A DNA stretch of 64,000 bases, taken from NCBI GenBank assembly GCA_963739375.1, contig CAVUAF010000020.1, positions 248,001-312,000 on the forward strand, written 5' to 3'. A program made the position numbers and the translations under genes. The stretch is from CAVUAF01 sp963739375. GTDB taxonomy: Bacteria; Acidobacteriota; Terriglobia; Terriglobales; Acidobacteriaceae. Below are positions 53,029 through 62,055 of this stretch, in pieces. Position 1 is the stretch's first letter. Every line of letters begins with the position of its first letter. The notes under the pieces are model-generated. The model saw nothing but the letters and a program-made list of their open reading frames with translations. It searched no databases and had not been told where the DNA came from.

Positions 53029-54549
53029 TCATTTCGTGATCGGCTCGGGGGCCGGGCCCGCCAGTTTGGCGCGCTGCACTTTGCTGTGGGTGCGGCCGTA
53101 GCTGAAGTAGATCACCAGGCCGATGGCCAGCCAGACCACCAGCCGGATCCAGGTGTCCGCGGGAAGCGTGGCCATGAGCCCCAGGCAGCAGACGATTCCC
53201 ATGATCGGCACGAAGGGGACAAACGGTGTCTTGAACGGGCGTGGCAGGTCGGGGCGTGTCTTGCGCAGCACCAGCACGCCCATGCAGACCAGCACGAATG
53301 CCAGCAGCGTGCCGATGTTCACCAGTTGCCCCAGCAACTGCAGCGGCAGGATGCCCGTCGCCATCCCGACGGCGATGCCGGTGAAGATGGTGGACAGGTA
53401 GGGAGTGCGGAATTTCGGGTGTACCTGGGCCGCCCAGCGTCCCAGCAGGCCGTCCCGCGACATCGAGTAGAAGACGCGCGACTGCCCCAGCAGCATTACC
53501 AGGATGACCGAGCCCAGCCCCAGCACCGCGCCCACGTCCACCGAAATCCGTATCCAGCGCGGCGCATGGATCTGTTCCATCGCGTAGGCCATGGGGGCCG
53601 GCAGGTTGAGTTGCGCGTAAGGCACCATGCCGGTCAGCACGGCCGACACCACCACGTACAGCACGGTGCAGATGGCCAGCGAGCCGAGAATCCCGATGGG
53701 CAGGTCGCGCTGCGGATTGCGCGCTTCCTGCGCCGCGGTGGAGACGGCATCGAACCCGATGTAGGCGAAAAACACCAGCCCCGCCCCGCGCAGTATCCCC
53801 GAGAATCCGTAGGTGCCCCATTCCCCGGTGTTGGGGGGGATGAAGGGCCGCCAGTTGGCGGGGTTGATGTGCCCCAGCCCCACCGCCACGATCAGCAGGA
53901 TGATCGCGACCTTCAGGATCACGATGAAGTTGTTGACGTTGGCCGATTCCTTGATCCCGATGACCAGGATGGTGGACATCAGCGCCACGATGAACACGGC
54001 GGGGAGGTTGACGATCGCTCCCGTCAGGTTCAGCCCGCTGTGCGCGCATCCTGGTACCGCGTTACTCACCTCGGTCAACGTGCACCACTGGGTAGGAGCG
54101 TTGGTCAGGTGCGGCGGCAGCTGCAGGCCGAACAGGCCCAGCAGGCTCACAAAATGCCCGGACCAGCCCACCCCCACCGTGGCCGCGCCCGCGGCGTATT
54201 CCAGGACCAGGTCCCAGCCGATGATCCACGCCACCAGTTCGCCCATGGTCGCGTAGGAGTAGGTGTAAGCGCTGCCCGCGACCGGGACGGTGCTCGCCAT
54301 TTCCGCGTAGCAAAGCCCCGCAAAGGCGCAGGCGATGCCCACCAGGATCATGGAAATCGGCACCGCCGGCCCGGCATGCAGCGCCGCGGCCTGCCCGGTC
54401 AGCACGAAGATGCCGGCGCCAATGATGGCGCCGATGCCCAGGGTCACCAGGTTCAGGGGGCCCAGGGCGCGGCGCAGGCTGTGCTCCCCGGACTCCTTGG
54501 CTTCGTCCATGAGCACGTGCATCGGTTTTATCGCGAACAGATCAGCCAT
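53029..54549 (-). CDS. APC family amino acid permease
   Basis: This 506-residue protein has about twelve membrane helices. The N-terminal motif LGIGAIIGAGIFVLTG (about 35-51) and the later FFAYIGFDAVSTAAQEARNPQRDLPIGILGSL are signatures of cationic-amino-acid-type APC transporters. The N-terminus reads MADLFAIKPM. Substrate is not deducible. It is followed by its own terminator. The paralogous permease at 54568 lies 18 bases upstream in the same direction. Confidence 0.93.
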   Translation of the reverse strand: MADLFAIKPMHVLMDEAKESGEHSLRRALGPLNLVTLGIGAIIGAGIFVLTGQAAALHAGPAVPISMILVGIACAFAGLCYAEMASTVPVAGSAYTYSYATMGELVAWIIGWDLVLEYAAGAATVGVGWSGHFVSLLGLFGLQLPPHLTNAPTQWCTLTEVSNAVPGCAHSGLNLTGAIVNLPAVFIVALMSTILVIGIKESANVNNFIVILKVAIILLIVAVGLGHINPANWRPFIPPNTGEWGTYGFSGILRGAGLVFFAYIGFDAVSTAAQEARNPQRDLPIGILGSLAICTVLYVVVSAVLTGMVPYAQLNLPAPMAYAMEQIHAPRWIRISVDVGAVLGLGSVILVMLLGQSRVFYSMSRDGLLGRWAAQVHPKFRTPYLSTIFTGIAVGMATGILPLQLLGQLVNIGTLLAFVLVCMGVLVLRKTRPDLPRPFKTPFVPFVPIMGIVCCLGLMATLPADTWIRLVVWLAIGLVIYFSYGRTHSKVQRAKLAGPAPEPITK

Positions 54550-54567
54550 GCAGTATTGTTCTCCCGG

Positions 54568-56100
54568 TCAGGCAGGATTTTTGGCCGCGGTGCGCGACCA
54601 CAACAGGTACACCGGTATTCCCAGCAGCACGATGATGAGTCCCGGCCACGTGTACTGTGGCTTGTAGAGCAATAATACCCCGTCGATAAACAGCGCGACC
54701 ACAATATAGACGGCCGGCAGTACCGGATATCCGAGGGCGCGATACGGCCGCTCCGCCTGCGGCCGCTTCACCCGCAGCACGAACAGCCCGAGGATGGTCA
54801 GGATGTAGAACACCAGCACGGCGAAGATGATGTAGTCGAGCAGCTGCCCGTACGACCCGGAAAGCGTCAGCACACACGTCCACACCGCCTGCAGCAGCAG
54901 CGAGACCACCGGGGTGTGGTAGCGCGGGTGCACCTCGGCCACCTTGCGGAAGAAGAGGCCGTCTTTGGCCATCGCGTAGTAGACGCGCGCCCCCGCCAGG
55001 ATCAGCCCATTGCAGCAGCCGAAGGTGGAAACCAGGATGGCGACCGCCATCAGCCCGGCGCCCGTCGCGCCGAACATCTGCTGCATCACCGCCGTGCCCA
55101 CGCGGTCTTCCGCCGCGTACTTGATGCCGCGCGCCATCACCGTGACGCCGCCCGGACTTCCATCCAGCGGCAGCACGTTCAGGTAAACGAAGTTCGACGC
55201 CAGGTAGAGCGCGATCACCACCCCCGTGCCCAAAGCCAGCGAGAGCGGCAGGTTGCGGCTCGGGTTCTTCACTTCCCCGGCGGTAAAGGTGACGTTGTTC
55301 CAGGCATCGGCCGAGAACAGCGACCCCACCTGCGCCACCGCCACCGCGGTAATCACCCCCAGCAGGCCGCTGACGCCGATCTGCGGAAAAACGGCGCTGG
55401 ACCCGGCATTGCGCCAGAAATGCGTGAAGTTGGCGGCAATCGCCTCGGCGTTGCGCCCGATCGCCAGCCCCACCAGCACCAGTCCCAGCAGCGCCGAAGT
55501 CTTGGCGATGGTGAAGATGTTCTGCACCATGGCGCCGGTCTTGATCCCCAGGATGTTGATGCCCGTCAGCACCAGCACAACAACGATGGCCACCAGGTTC
55601 TGCGCGTTCAGCCCCACGTCCATGTTGCCCAGGACCATGGGCCCGATGTGGATGGGCGGCACATGCCACATGTGCCAGATCCAGGCGGTCGCGGAGATGG
55701 CGGGGAAAAAATAGCCGAGGAACTTCCCGAACGCCACGCCCACGGCGGCGATGGTGCCGGTCTGGATCACCAGAAACAGCGTCCAGCCGTACAGGAAGCC
55801 CCACAGCGGTCCCAGCGCCTCGCGCAGGTAGACGTACTGCCCGCCGGCGTGGGGCATCATGGCGGCGAGTTCCCCGTAGCTGAGTGCGCCCACGATGGTG
55901 AGGAAGCCGGTCAGCGCCCAGGCCGCGAGGAGCAGCGCCGGCGAATCGGTGAGGCGGGCAATGTCGGCGGAAACGATGAAGATGCCCGAACCGATCATCG
56001 ACCCCATGACCAGGGTGGTGGCGCTCACCGCCCCCAGCCCCTTCACCAGGCCGACCGCTTCGTCCTGCGCCGCCGGGGCGGTTCTCGCGTCGGTGCTCAC
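54568..56100 (-). CDS. APC family amino acid permease
   Basis: This 510-residue protein with about twelve helices has the motif VMGSMIGSGIFIVSADIA (about 29-46) and FSADAWNNVTFTAGEVKNPSRNLPLSLALG. It belongs to the LAT/YfnA branch of APC permeases and differs from its neighbour at 53029, so the pair is not a recent duplication. The two genes are 18 bases apart and probably co-transcribed. Start ATG 56100; an earlier frame extension to 56146 is less likely. Confidence 0.93.
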   Translation of the reverse strand: MSTDARTAPAAQDEAVGLVKGLGAVSATTLVMGSMIGSGIFIVSADIARLTDSPALLLAAWALTGFLTIVGALSYGELAAMMPHAGGQYVYLREALGPLWGFLYGWTLFLVIQTGTIAAVGVAFGKFLGYFFPAISATAWIWHMWHVPPIHIGPMVLGNMDVGLNAQNLVAIVVVLVLTGINILGIKTGAMVQNIFTIAKTSALLGLVLVGLAIGRNAEAIAANFTHFWRNAGSSAVFPQIGVSGLLGVITAVAVAQVGSLFSADAWNNVTFTAGEVKNPSRNLPLSLALGTGVVIALYLASNFVYLNVLPLDGSPGGVTVMARGIKYAAEDRVGTAVMQQMFGATGAGLMAVAILVSTFGCCNGLILAGARVYYAMAKDGLFFRKVAEVHPRYHTPVVSLLLQAVWTCVLTLSGSYGQLLDYIIFAVLVFYILTILGLFVLRVKRPQAERPYRALGYPVLPAVYIVVALFIDGVLLLYKPQYTWPGLIIVLLGIPVYLLWSRTAAKNPA

Positions 56101-56156
56101 GCCGTGTGCTTACCTCGCGTCGCGTAAAGTCCCGCCACGATAGCACACTTCTGTGT

Positions 56157-56220
56157 AGCCCGGCCGCCCCCGGCCGGGCCTATGCGACCTCGCTGGCAAC
56201 TGATAACTGGCAACTGCCGC
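56157..56220. repeat. TAGCCCGGCCGC/GGCCGGGC palindrome (family I) followed by AACTG repeats (family E)
   Basis: The palindrome at 56157-56183 matches the one at 31389. It is followed at 56199-56220 by AACTGATAACTGGCAACTG units like those near 16669. Confidence 0.65.
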
Positions 56221-56279
56221 AATCCCCGCTACAATGATGTGACCGCCACAGAATCAGCACCTCGTTGGGGAGGCACCCG

Positions 56280-57326
56280 ATGAAGAGAATCCTCTGGCCT
56301 GTTCTGATCTCCGGACTCCTGCTCGCGGGATGCGCCCAGCTCCTCGGGATGCAGTCTCCCGGGGGGACGCAGCAGCCCGAACTCACGGTTGTCAAAGCGG
56401 ATTTCATGCCCGGGGAAAAGACCATCTTCTATGACGACTTCACCGACATGGCCGCCGGCGACGCCCCGTCTCACTTCAAGGTTCGCGGCGCGGCGCCGGA
56501 ACTGCGGGCCGGAGGCGGCATACGCCAACTGACCTTCTTGCAGAACGGGTCACTCTTCCCCAACCTGACCAGCCTCCCGAAGAACTTCACCTACGAAGCG
56601 GAGGTCCAGTTCGAGAACCTCCGCAACGCACGTACGGCTCTGATTCTCTACGCCAACGAGAAGGAAGCTCTCATCTGGTGGATCTACGCGGGCCCGCAGC
56701 AGACACAACTCGTGGTGGCCGTGAAGAACCACACGGAGGAACTGGCGCGCAAGCCTGTCCAGATCAATTGGAGCCAGCCGGCGAAGATCGCCCTGTGGGT
56801 CCAGAACGGACGCGTCCGCGCGTTCATCAACGGGGAGAAGCACGTCGACGCCAACCAGGTGGAACTGCCGGCGATCAACAAGGTCGAGATCCTGAGCTCC
56901 ATCGCCGGCGCGGGTCAGTCGGTCGGTTACCGCAGCGTGCGCTTCGCCGAGTCCACTCCCGACTTCAGCCAGGTCATCTCCGCCTCCGGCCGTTACGTCT
57001 CGCACGGCATCCTTTTTGACACCGGCAGCGACCGCCTGAAGCCGGAATCGGCAGCGGTCATTCAATCCATCGCTCGCGGCCTGGAGACGAACCCGAGTCT
57101 GAAGCTGCGCATCGAGGGCCACACCGATTCGGTCGGCAACGCCGCCCAAAACCTGGATCTCTCCCGGCGCCGCGCCGAAGCCGTCAGAACCGTTTTGGTC
57201 TCCCAATTCAAGGTGGACGCCTCCCGGCTCACCACTGCCGGTCTCGGCGCCACCAAACCGCTCGACTCCAACGACACCCCGCAGGGCCGCAACCAAAACC
57301 GCCGGGTGGAGTTCGTGAAGCAGTAG
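56280..57326 (+). CDS. OmpA-family lipoprotein
   Basis: This 348-residue protein has a lipobox (LISGLLLAGC, cysteine about residue 18). A jelly-roll/lectin-like central domain follows (about 50-225: IFYDDFTDMAAGDAP, FTYEAEVQFENLRNARTALILYA). The C-terminal OmpA peptidoglycan-binding domain (about 240-348) has ILFDTGSDRLKPES and the conserved LRIEGHTDSVGNAAQNLDLSRRRAEAV. It probably tethers the outer membrane to peptidoglycan. ATG 56280 has GGGGAGG seven bases upstream. Confidence 0.92.
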   Translation: MKRILWPVLISGLLLAGCAQLLGMQSPGGTQQPELTVVKADFMPGEKTIFYDDFTDMAAGDAPSHFKVRGAAPELRAGGGIRQLTFLQNGSLFPNLTSLPKNFTYEAEVQFENLRNARTALILYANEKEALIWWIYAGPQQTQLVVAVKNHTEELARKPVQINWSQPAKIALWVQNGRVRAFINGEKHVDANQVELPAINKVEILSSIAGAGQSVGYRSVRFAESTPDFSQVISASGRYVSHGILFDTGSDRLKPESAAVIQSIARGLETNPSLKLRIEGHTDSVGNAAQNLDLSRRRAEAVRTVLVSQFKVDASRLTTAGLGATKPLDSNDTPQGRNQNRRVEFVKQ

Positions 57327-57360
57327 CACGGGAGCCCCTGCGGAAGCGTGGGGTTTGCCT

Positions 57361-57412
57361 TTTCCAATTCCGCAATTCCGCAGTTCGGCAATTCCGCAAT
57401 TCCCGCTATAAT
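57361..57412. repeat. AATTCCGCAATTCCGC repeat (family F)
   Basis: Eight- to nine-base units (AATTCCGC, AGTTCGGC) match, in reverse complement, the block at 30283-30318. Confidence 0.65.
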
Positions 57413-57422
57413 CCCCTCACTT

Positions 57423-57562
57423 ATGTCTCTCGTACCCGGGGTAAAGCTCGGTCCCTACGAAATCGAGGTTGAGGCGTTTTGCGGGCGTGAGCGAGGCCTG
57501 AGCGCAGCGAAGGCCGAAGCGGGAGCCCGCAGCCGAAATCCTGAGCGCAGCGAAGGATCTCT
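57423..57562 (+). pseudogene. Orphan kinase N-terminus fragment plus CTGAGCGCAGCGAAGG repeats
   Basis: ATG 57423 begins MSLVPGVKLGPYEIEVE, nearly the same as the start of the kinase at 57563 (MLTVGTKLGPYEIEVQ). Homology then stops and a repeat follows, with GAGCGCAGCGAAGG occurring at about 57499 and 57542 and a third copy at about 60330. This looks like the remnant of a duplicated kinase start, or of a second kinase gene removed at a repeat. The frame ends at 57569 overlapping the real kinase start. Confidence 0.6.
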
Positions 57563-60232
57563 ATGCTGACCGTCGGCACCAAGCTCGGGCCTTACGAAAT
57601 CGAGGTTCAGCTGGGCGCCGGCGGCATGGGCGAGGTTTATCGCGCGCGCGACACCCGCCTCGACCGCACCGTTGCCATCAAGGTCCTGCCCTCGCATCTC
57701 TCGCAGAATGAGGAATCGAAGCAGCGCTTCGAGCGCGAGGCGCGGGCCATCTCCTCGCTCTCGCATCCCAACATCTGCGCCCTCTACGACGTCGGCGTGC
57801 AGGACGGCGCCGCCTATCTCGTCATGGAATATCTCGAGGGCGAGACGCTGGCCGACCGTCTGCGCCAGGGCCCACTGCCCCCGCCCGAGCTCACCAGCGT
57901 CGCCATCGAGGTGGGCGACGCGCTCGACAAGGCGCACCGCCAGGGCATCGTGCATCGCGACCTCAAGCCCGGCAACATCATGCTCACCAAGTCCGGCTCC
58001 AAGCTGATGGACTTCGGGCTGGCCAAGGGACACGGCGCCTTCGCTGCCGCCGGAGGTCTCTCCGGCGCTGCCACTCTCACTACGCCGCTCACCACCCAGG
58101 GCAACATCGTGGGCACCTTTCATTACATGTCGCCGGAGCAGGTGGAGGGGCGCGACGCCGACCCGCGCAGCGACATCTTCGCCATGGGCGCTGTCCTCTA
58201 CGAGATGGCGACCGGACGCCGCGCCTTCGAGGGCAAGAGCCAGATCGCCATCGCCGGCTCGATTCTGGAAAAGGATCCGGAGCCCGTCAGCCAGCTGCAG
58301 CCGACGATTTCCCCGGAGCTCGAGCGCGTCATCAGCCGCTGCCTGGCCAAGGACCCCGACGAGCGCTGGCAGACGGCGCGCGACCTCACCATCGAGCTGA
58401 AGTACGCCGCCGGCTTGAGCACCAGTACCGCCCGCGCCCTGCCCGCCCCGCCGAAACCAGCGTCCCGCGCTGCTTTTCGCCTGCTTCCCTGGGCCGCCGC
58501 CGGGCTGCTCCTGGTTTCAACCCTGGGATTCGCGTGGCTCTACCTGGCGCTCCGCGCCCAGCCCCTGCCGGTGGTCCGCTCCTACATCCAGGCGCCCGAG
58601 AAGGTGAATTTCAGCCTGCCGAGCACGGCGCTCTCCCCCGACGGCCGCTTGCTGGCCTTTGTGGCCAACCAGCCCAATGGCGGCCTCGTGCTATGGGTCC
58701 GGCCGCTCAGCTCCCTCACCGCCCAGCCGCTGGCCGGCACCGAGGGTGCAAACTTTCCTTTCTGGTCGCCTGACAGCCGCCGCATTGGATACTTTGCCAA
58801 CGGCAAACTGCGCAAGGTGGATGCCGCCGGGGGCCCGCCGCAAACGCTCTGCGATGCGACCGCCGGCCGCGGCGGGACGTGGAATGAAGACGACGTCATC
58901 CTCTTCTCCCCCGGTGTCACCCACGAGCTGCAACGCGTCCCTGCCGCCGGCGGTACTCCCAGCGTAGCCGTGCCCTTCGATGCGCAACTCGGCGATAACG
59001 GCCATCGCTGGCCGCAGTTCCTGCCCGACGGCCGGCATTTCATCTTCTGGGTGCGCAGCACTCACGGCGCCGATTCCACCGGCATCTACCTGGGGACGCT
59101 GGGCGCCAAGGAACACCGCCTGCTCGTCCGCAACGATTCCGGCGCGGCCTACGCCAGCGGCCACCTGCTCTACGTGCGCGAGCAGACCCTGGTGGCCCAG
59201 CCCTTCGACCCACGCAAACTCCAGCTTACCGGCGAGGCTGTGCCCCTGGCCGAGGGCGTCGGGGTCAACGGCGGCATCTACCGCGGGATGTTTTCCGCCT
59301 CTCAGACCGGGGTCCTCTCATATTTCGCCGGGGAATCCGTGGCCGGCTGGCCACTGGCCATCTTCGACCGCAACGGCAAGCCCGGCGGCCCCATCTTCCC
59401 GGAAAGCCAGCGCTACACCTGGCCGCGCTTTTCCCCCGAGGGCAAACGCCTGGCCGTCGCCATGATCGAGGGCAGCGGCGCCAACAAGGACATCTGGGTG
59501 ATTGACCTGCAGCGCGGCACGCGCACCCGCCTCACCTTCGAACCCAGCGCCGAGGACTACCCGATGTGGGCGCCCGATGGCGCCCGGATCTATTACGGCT
59601 CCAACCGCAAAGGCCAGTTCCACATTTATTCCCGCGCCACCAACAACCTCGGCGGCGAGACCACGGTGCTGGAGACCTCGGGCGTCGAGGAAATCGTGAT
59701 GTCAATCTCCCGCGATGGCCGTTACCTGGCCTATCATCGCGCCGAGAATGGCAAAAAATACGAGGTCTGGATTCTCCCCCTCTTCGGCGACCCCAAGCCC
59801 TTTCCGCTGGTGCAGACGCAGTTCACCTCCGTGGTCCCCCAGTTCTCACCCGACGGCAAGTGGGTCGCCTACATGAGCGATGAGACCGGCACGTTCGAGG
59901 TTTACCTGACCCCCTTCCCCGGCGGCGGCGGGAAATTCCAGGTCTCCACCCATTCCGGGACCAACCCCGTCTGGGCGCCCGACGGCAAGCGCCTCTACTT
60001 CCTCGACAACACCAATCACGTCATGGCGGTGGACGCGCGCGAGGCCGGCAGCTCCGTGGAACTCGGCACCCCCACGACGCTCTTTACCCACAGCTCCCCT
60101 CTCCCCGGTACCGCTGGCCCCCTGGAAGTCGCCCCCGACGGCCGCATCCTCATCAACGGCTCCAGCGACCAGACCTCCGCCAACCGCCCCATGACCCTGG
60201 TCGTCAACTGGCCGGCGGAACTGAAGAAATAG
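57563..60232 (+). CDS. Ser/Thr protein kinase fused to a periplasmic PD40 (TolB-like) propeller
   Basis: This 889-residue protein has an N-terminal Hanks-type kinase (about 11-270) with LGAGGMGEVYRA, VAIKVL (Lys40), HRDLKPGN and MDFGLAKG. A single membrane helix follows (about 305-328, AAAGLLLVSTLGFAWLYLAL), then a C-terminal propeller with PD40/WD40-like repeats (TALSPDGRLLAFVA, FWSPDSRRIGYFA, RFSPEGKRLAVAM, MWAPDGARIYYGS, QFSPDGKWVAYMS, VWAPDGKRLYFLD). The plan implies an external sensor controlling an internal kinase. Such kinases are numerous in acidobacteria. All catalytic residues are present. Confidence 0.93.
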   Translation: MLTVGTKLGPYEIEVQLGAGGMGEVYRARDTRLDRTVAIKVLPSHLSQNEESKQRFEREARAISSLSHPNICALYDVGVQDGAAYLVMEYLEGETLADRLRQGPLPPPELTSVAIEVGDALDKAHRQGIVHRDLKPGNIMLTKSGSKLMDFGLAKGHGAFAAAGGLSGAATLTTPLTTQGNIVGTFHYMSPEQVEGRDADPRSDIFAMGAVLYEMATGRRAFEGKSQIAIAGSILEKDPEPVSQLQPTISPELERVISRCLAKDPDERWQTARDLTIELKYAAGLSTSTARALPAPPKPASRAAFRLLPWAAAGLLLVSTLGFAWLYLALRAQPLPVVRSYIQAPEKVNFSLPSTALSPDGRLLAFVANQPNGGLVLWVRPLSSLTAQPLAGTEGANFPFWSPDSRRIGYFANGKLRKVDAAGGPPQTLCDATAGRGGTWNEDDVILFSPGVTHELQRVPAAGGTPSVAVPFDAQLGDNGHRWPQFLPDGRHFIFWVRSTHGADSTGIYLGTLGAKEHRLLVRNDSGAAYASGHLLYVREQTLVAQPFDPRKLQLTGEAVPLAEGVGVNGGIYRGMFSASQTGVLSYFAGESVAGWPLAIFDRNGKPGGPIFPESQRYTWPRFSPEGKRLAVAMIEGSGANKDIWVIDLQRGTRTRLTFEPSAEDYPMWAPDGARIYYGSNRKGQFHIYSRATNNLGGETTVLETSGVEEIVMSISRDGRYLAYHRAENGKKYEVWILPLFGDPKPFPLVQTQFTSVVPQFSPDGKWVAYMSDETGTFEVYLTPFPGGGGKFQVSTHSGTNPVWAPDGKRLYFLDNTNHVMAVDAREAGSSVELGTPTTLFTHSSPLPGTAGPLEVAPDGRILINGSSDQTSANRPMTLVVNWPAELKK

Positions 60233-60295
60233 CGGAGAGAATCTGCAGATCTCCCGACCGCGGGTGCCCCAGACGAAAGGGTGCCCCAGACGAGC

Positions 60296-60477
60296 CGCCT
60301 TTGCTCGTCTGGGATAAAGGACCTCCCCGTCCTGAGCGCAGCGAAGGACCTACTCCGTGGCCGCCAACGCGCACCCATACCGCCCGCGCTGGCTTCTGAC
60401 TCGAAACTCGAAACCCGAAACTCGAAACTTCACTTCCCCGACTGGCAACTGCTCCGGGGATGTGGCAGGATGTCGCC
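60296..60477. repeat. Mosaic spacer, left part: families J, B and E
   Basis: This part holds CCTGAGCGCAGCGAAGGACC (60329-60350, also near 57499 and 57542), a hairpin-like CCAGACGAG...CTCGTCTGG pair (60291-60320), ACTCGAAACTCGAAACCCG (60398-60430, family B inverted) and ACTGGCAACTG (60438-60450). No gene is seen before 60478. Confidence 0.6.
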
Positions 60478-60624
60478 ATGCCCAAAGACCGCAAGAAGAC
60501 CTACTCCGATCACCAGTCCGAGGCCTCCCGGCAAAAGCGCGTCGCCCAGGAAAAGAAACCTGCCCCCGCCACGAACCCGCCCGCTCCTGCGCCCGCCCGC
60601 AAGCCGACCGAACCGAGCCGCTGA
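60478..60624 (+). CDS. Possible small Lys/Pro-rich protein (48 residues)
   Basis: ATG 60478, with GGCAGGA about eight bases upstream, opens a 48-codon frame: MPKDRKKTYSDHQSEASRQK, then a Pro/Ala-rich tail. It is basic at the N-terminus and disordered in character, without signal peptide. It is the only non-repetitive segment in a spacer otherwise made of repeats, which supports it being a gene. No family is recognised. Confidence 0.5.
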   Translation: MPKDRKKTYSDHQSEASRQKRVAQEKKPAPATNPPAPAPARKPTEPSR

Positions 60625-60636
60625 CGGAATCTCCCG

Positions 60637-60797
60637 GTCTGGCGATCCCCCGATCCCCCGATCTCCCGATCTCCTTCGTGTCCCTCGTGCAACCTCTGTG
60701 TCCTTTGTGGTTGGCTTTCCCCGACCACTGACTACTGACAACTGGGAACTCTCCCCGATCGCCGATCTCCCGCTCTCCCGATCCCCCGATCCCCCCG
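60637..60797. repeat. Mosaic spacer, right part: families C, G, E and C
   Basis: GATCCCCCGATCTCCCGATC units (60637-60680 and 60758-60797) enclose CTCTGTGTCCTTTGTGGTTGG (60675-60716) and CACTGACTACTGACAACTGG (60723-60752). The order resembles the mosaic at 30152-30531. Confidence 0.6.
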
Positions 60798-60856
60798 GGC
60801 GCCTTTTCCCGCAGTACACTTTCCTGGGGTCGGGGGCAACGCGAAAGGCGGCCTCC

Positions 60857-61723
60857 ATGAACACCGGATTGCGCGACAAGGTGGTCCTGGTAACCGGGGC
60901 GCAGCACGGCATCGGAGCCGCCACCGCCAGGGCCTTCGCCGCCGAAGGCGCTGCCGTCTTCCTTCACTACTTCCGCACCCGCTTCCAGGTGGACCGGACC
61001 GACAAGCCCGAGGCGCCCAGCCTCAACTTGTTCCTGCAGCGGCAGAGCCTGCCGGCCGACGCGGTGGTCCAGGAAATTTGCGCTTCCGGGGGCCGCGCCG
61101 CGGCTTGGGAGTGCGACTTGGCGCTGCCCGACAACGTCCCGCTCCTGTTCGAAAAAGCGGAGGCGGCGTGGGGTCCGGTGGAAGTGCTGGTCAACAACGC
61201 CGCGTATTGGGAAGACGACAGCTTTCTTCCCCCGGCAATCCAGCCCGCCAATCCGTTCGTCGAAAGCTGGAAGGACCGGCCGCGCGCCCTCACGCCCCAA
61301 TCTCACGACCGCCACTTCGCAGTGAACACCCGGGCGGTGGCGTTGCTGATGGCCGAGTACTTTCGTCGCCACGTCGCCCGCGGCGCCCACTGGGGACGTG
61401 TCATCAACATCAGCACGGAAGGTGCGCACTGTTTCCCGGGCGAGATTTCCTATGGCGCCAGCAAGGCGGCCATGGACGCCTATACCCGTTCCGCGGCCTG
61501 CGAGTTCGCCAAATTCGGCATCACCGCCAACATCGTCGCTCCCGGCGCCACTCAGACCGGATGGATCACGCCGGAACTGGAGCAGCAGGTGCTGCCCCTC
61601 ATTCCTGCTGGCCGCCTGGGCACCCCCCAGGACCTCGCCGACGCCATCGTGCTGCTCGCTTCCGAGCCGGCGCGCTGGATCACCGGCCAGTTGCTGAATG
61701 TGGGTGGGGGAAGCAGGATGTAG
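60857..61723 (+). CDS. Short-chain dehydrogenase/reductase
   Basis: This 288-residue classical SDR has the cofactor motif VTGAQHGIGAATARAF (about 12-27), LVNNAAYW, a catalytic serine near INISTEGAHC, Tyr-X3-Lys in YGASK, and the C-terminal WITGQLLNVGGG. A longer loop (FRTRFQVDRTDKPEAPSLNLFLQRQSLPADAV, shortened here, about 42-75) after strand 2 is unusual. Substrate is unknown. ATG 60857 is where homology begins; the frame is open upstream through repeats. Confidence 0.9.
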   Translation: MNTGLRDKVVLVTGAQHGIGAATARAFAAEGAAVFLHYFRTRFQVDRTDKPEAPSLNLFLQRQSLPADAVVQEICASGGRAAAWECDLALPDNVPLLFEKAEAAWGPVEVLVNNAAYWEDDSFLPPAIQPANPFVESWKDRPRALTPQSHDRHFAVNTRAVALLMAEYFRRHVARGAHWGRVINISTEGAHCFPGEISYGASKAAMDAYTRSAACEFAKFGITANIVAPGATQTGWITPELEQQVLPLIPAGRLGTPQDLADAIVLLASEPARWITGQLLNVGGGSRM

Positions 61724-61769
61724 GTCGGGCGCGTGGGAACCGCGGGGCCCAACGTCGGCGTCCCTGTTC

Positions 61770-61872
61770 CCTGATCGCCCGACCTCCCGATCTCTAGATG
61801 TCCAATTCCCCAATTTCTCAATTACCCAATTTCTCAATTCCGCAATGACCCAATGACTCAATCACTCAATTT
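61770..61872. repeat. CGATCTCCCGATC units (family C) followed by AATTTCTCAATTACCC array (family D)
   Basis: A short family C block (61770-61797) runs into about 70 bases of AATTCCCCAATTTCTC-like units. The remainder of the spacer to 61991 is AT-richer and holds no recognised gene. Confidence 0.65.
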
Positions 61873-61991
61873 CTTGTCAATAGCCACAAACTGTCACTTT
61901 CCCCCTAACTCCTTCATCCTGCACCGGAAATAAAAGTACACACTTTTTCCCATTGCCCCCCTCGAATTTGCTAGTCTGGATGTGTAGGCTT

Positions 61992-62051
61992 CGCCCAGCG
62001 ATGGGCGCTGCTTCCTGACCTCACCGCCCACCCGCCGTGGGCTTTTCTTTT
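61992..62051 (+). terminator. Two hairpins, the second terminator-like, directly before the PD-(D/E)XK gene
   Basis: CGCCCA-GCGA-TGGGCG (61992-62007) is followed by GCCCAC-N5-GTGGGC (62026-62042) and TTTTCTTTT (62043-62051). The U-tract ends four bases before the ATG at 62056. It may end a short RNA or act as an attenuator of the following gene. Confidence 0.6.
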
Positions 62052-62055
62052 AGCT

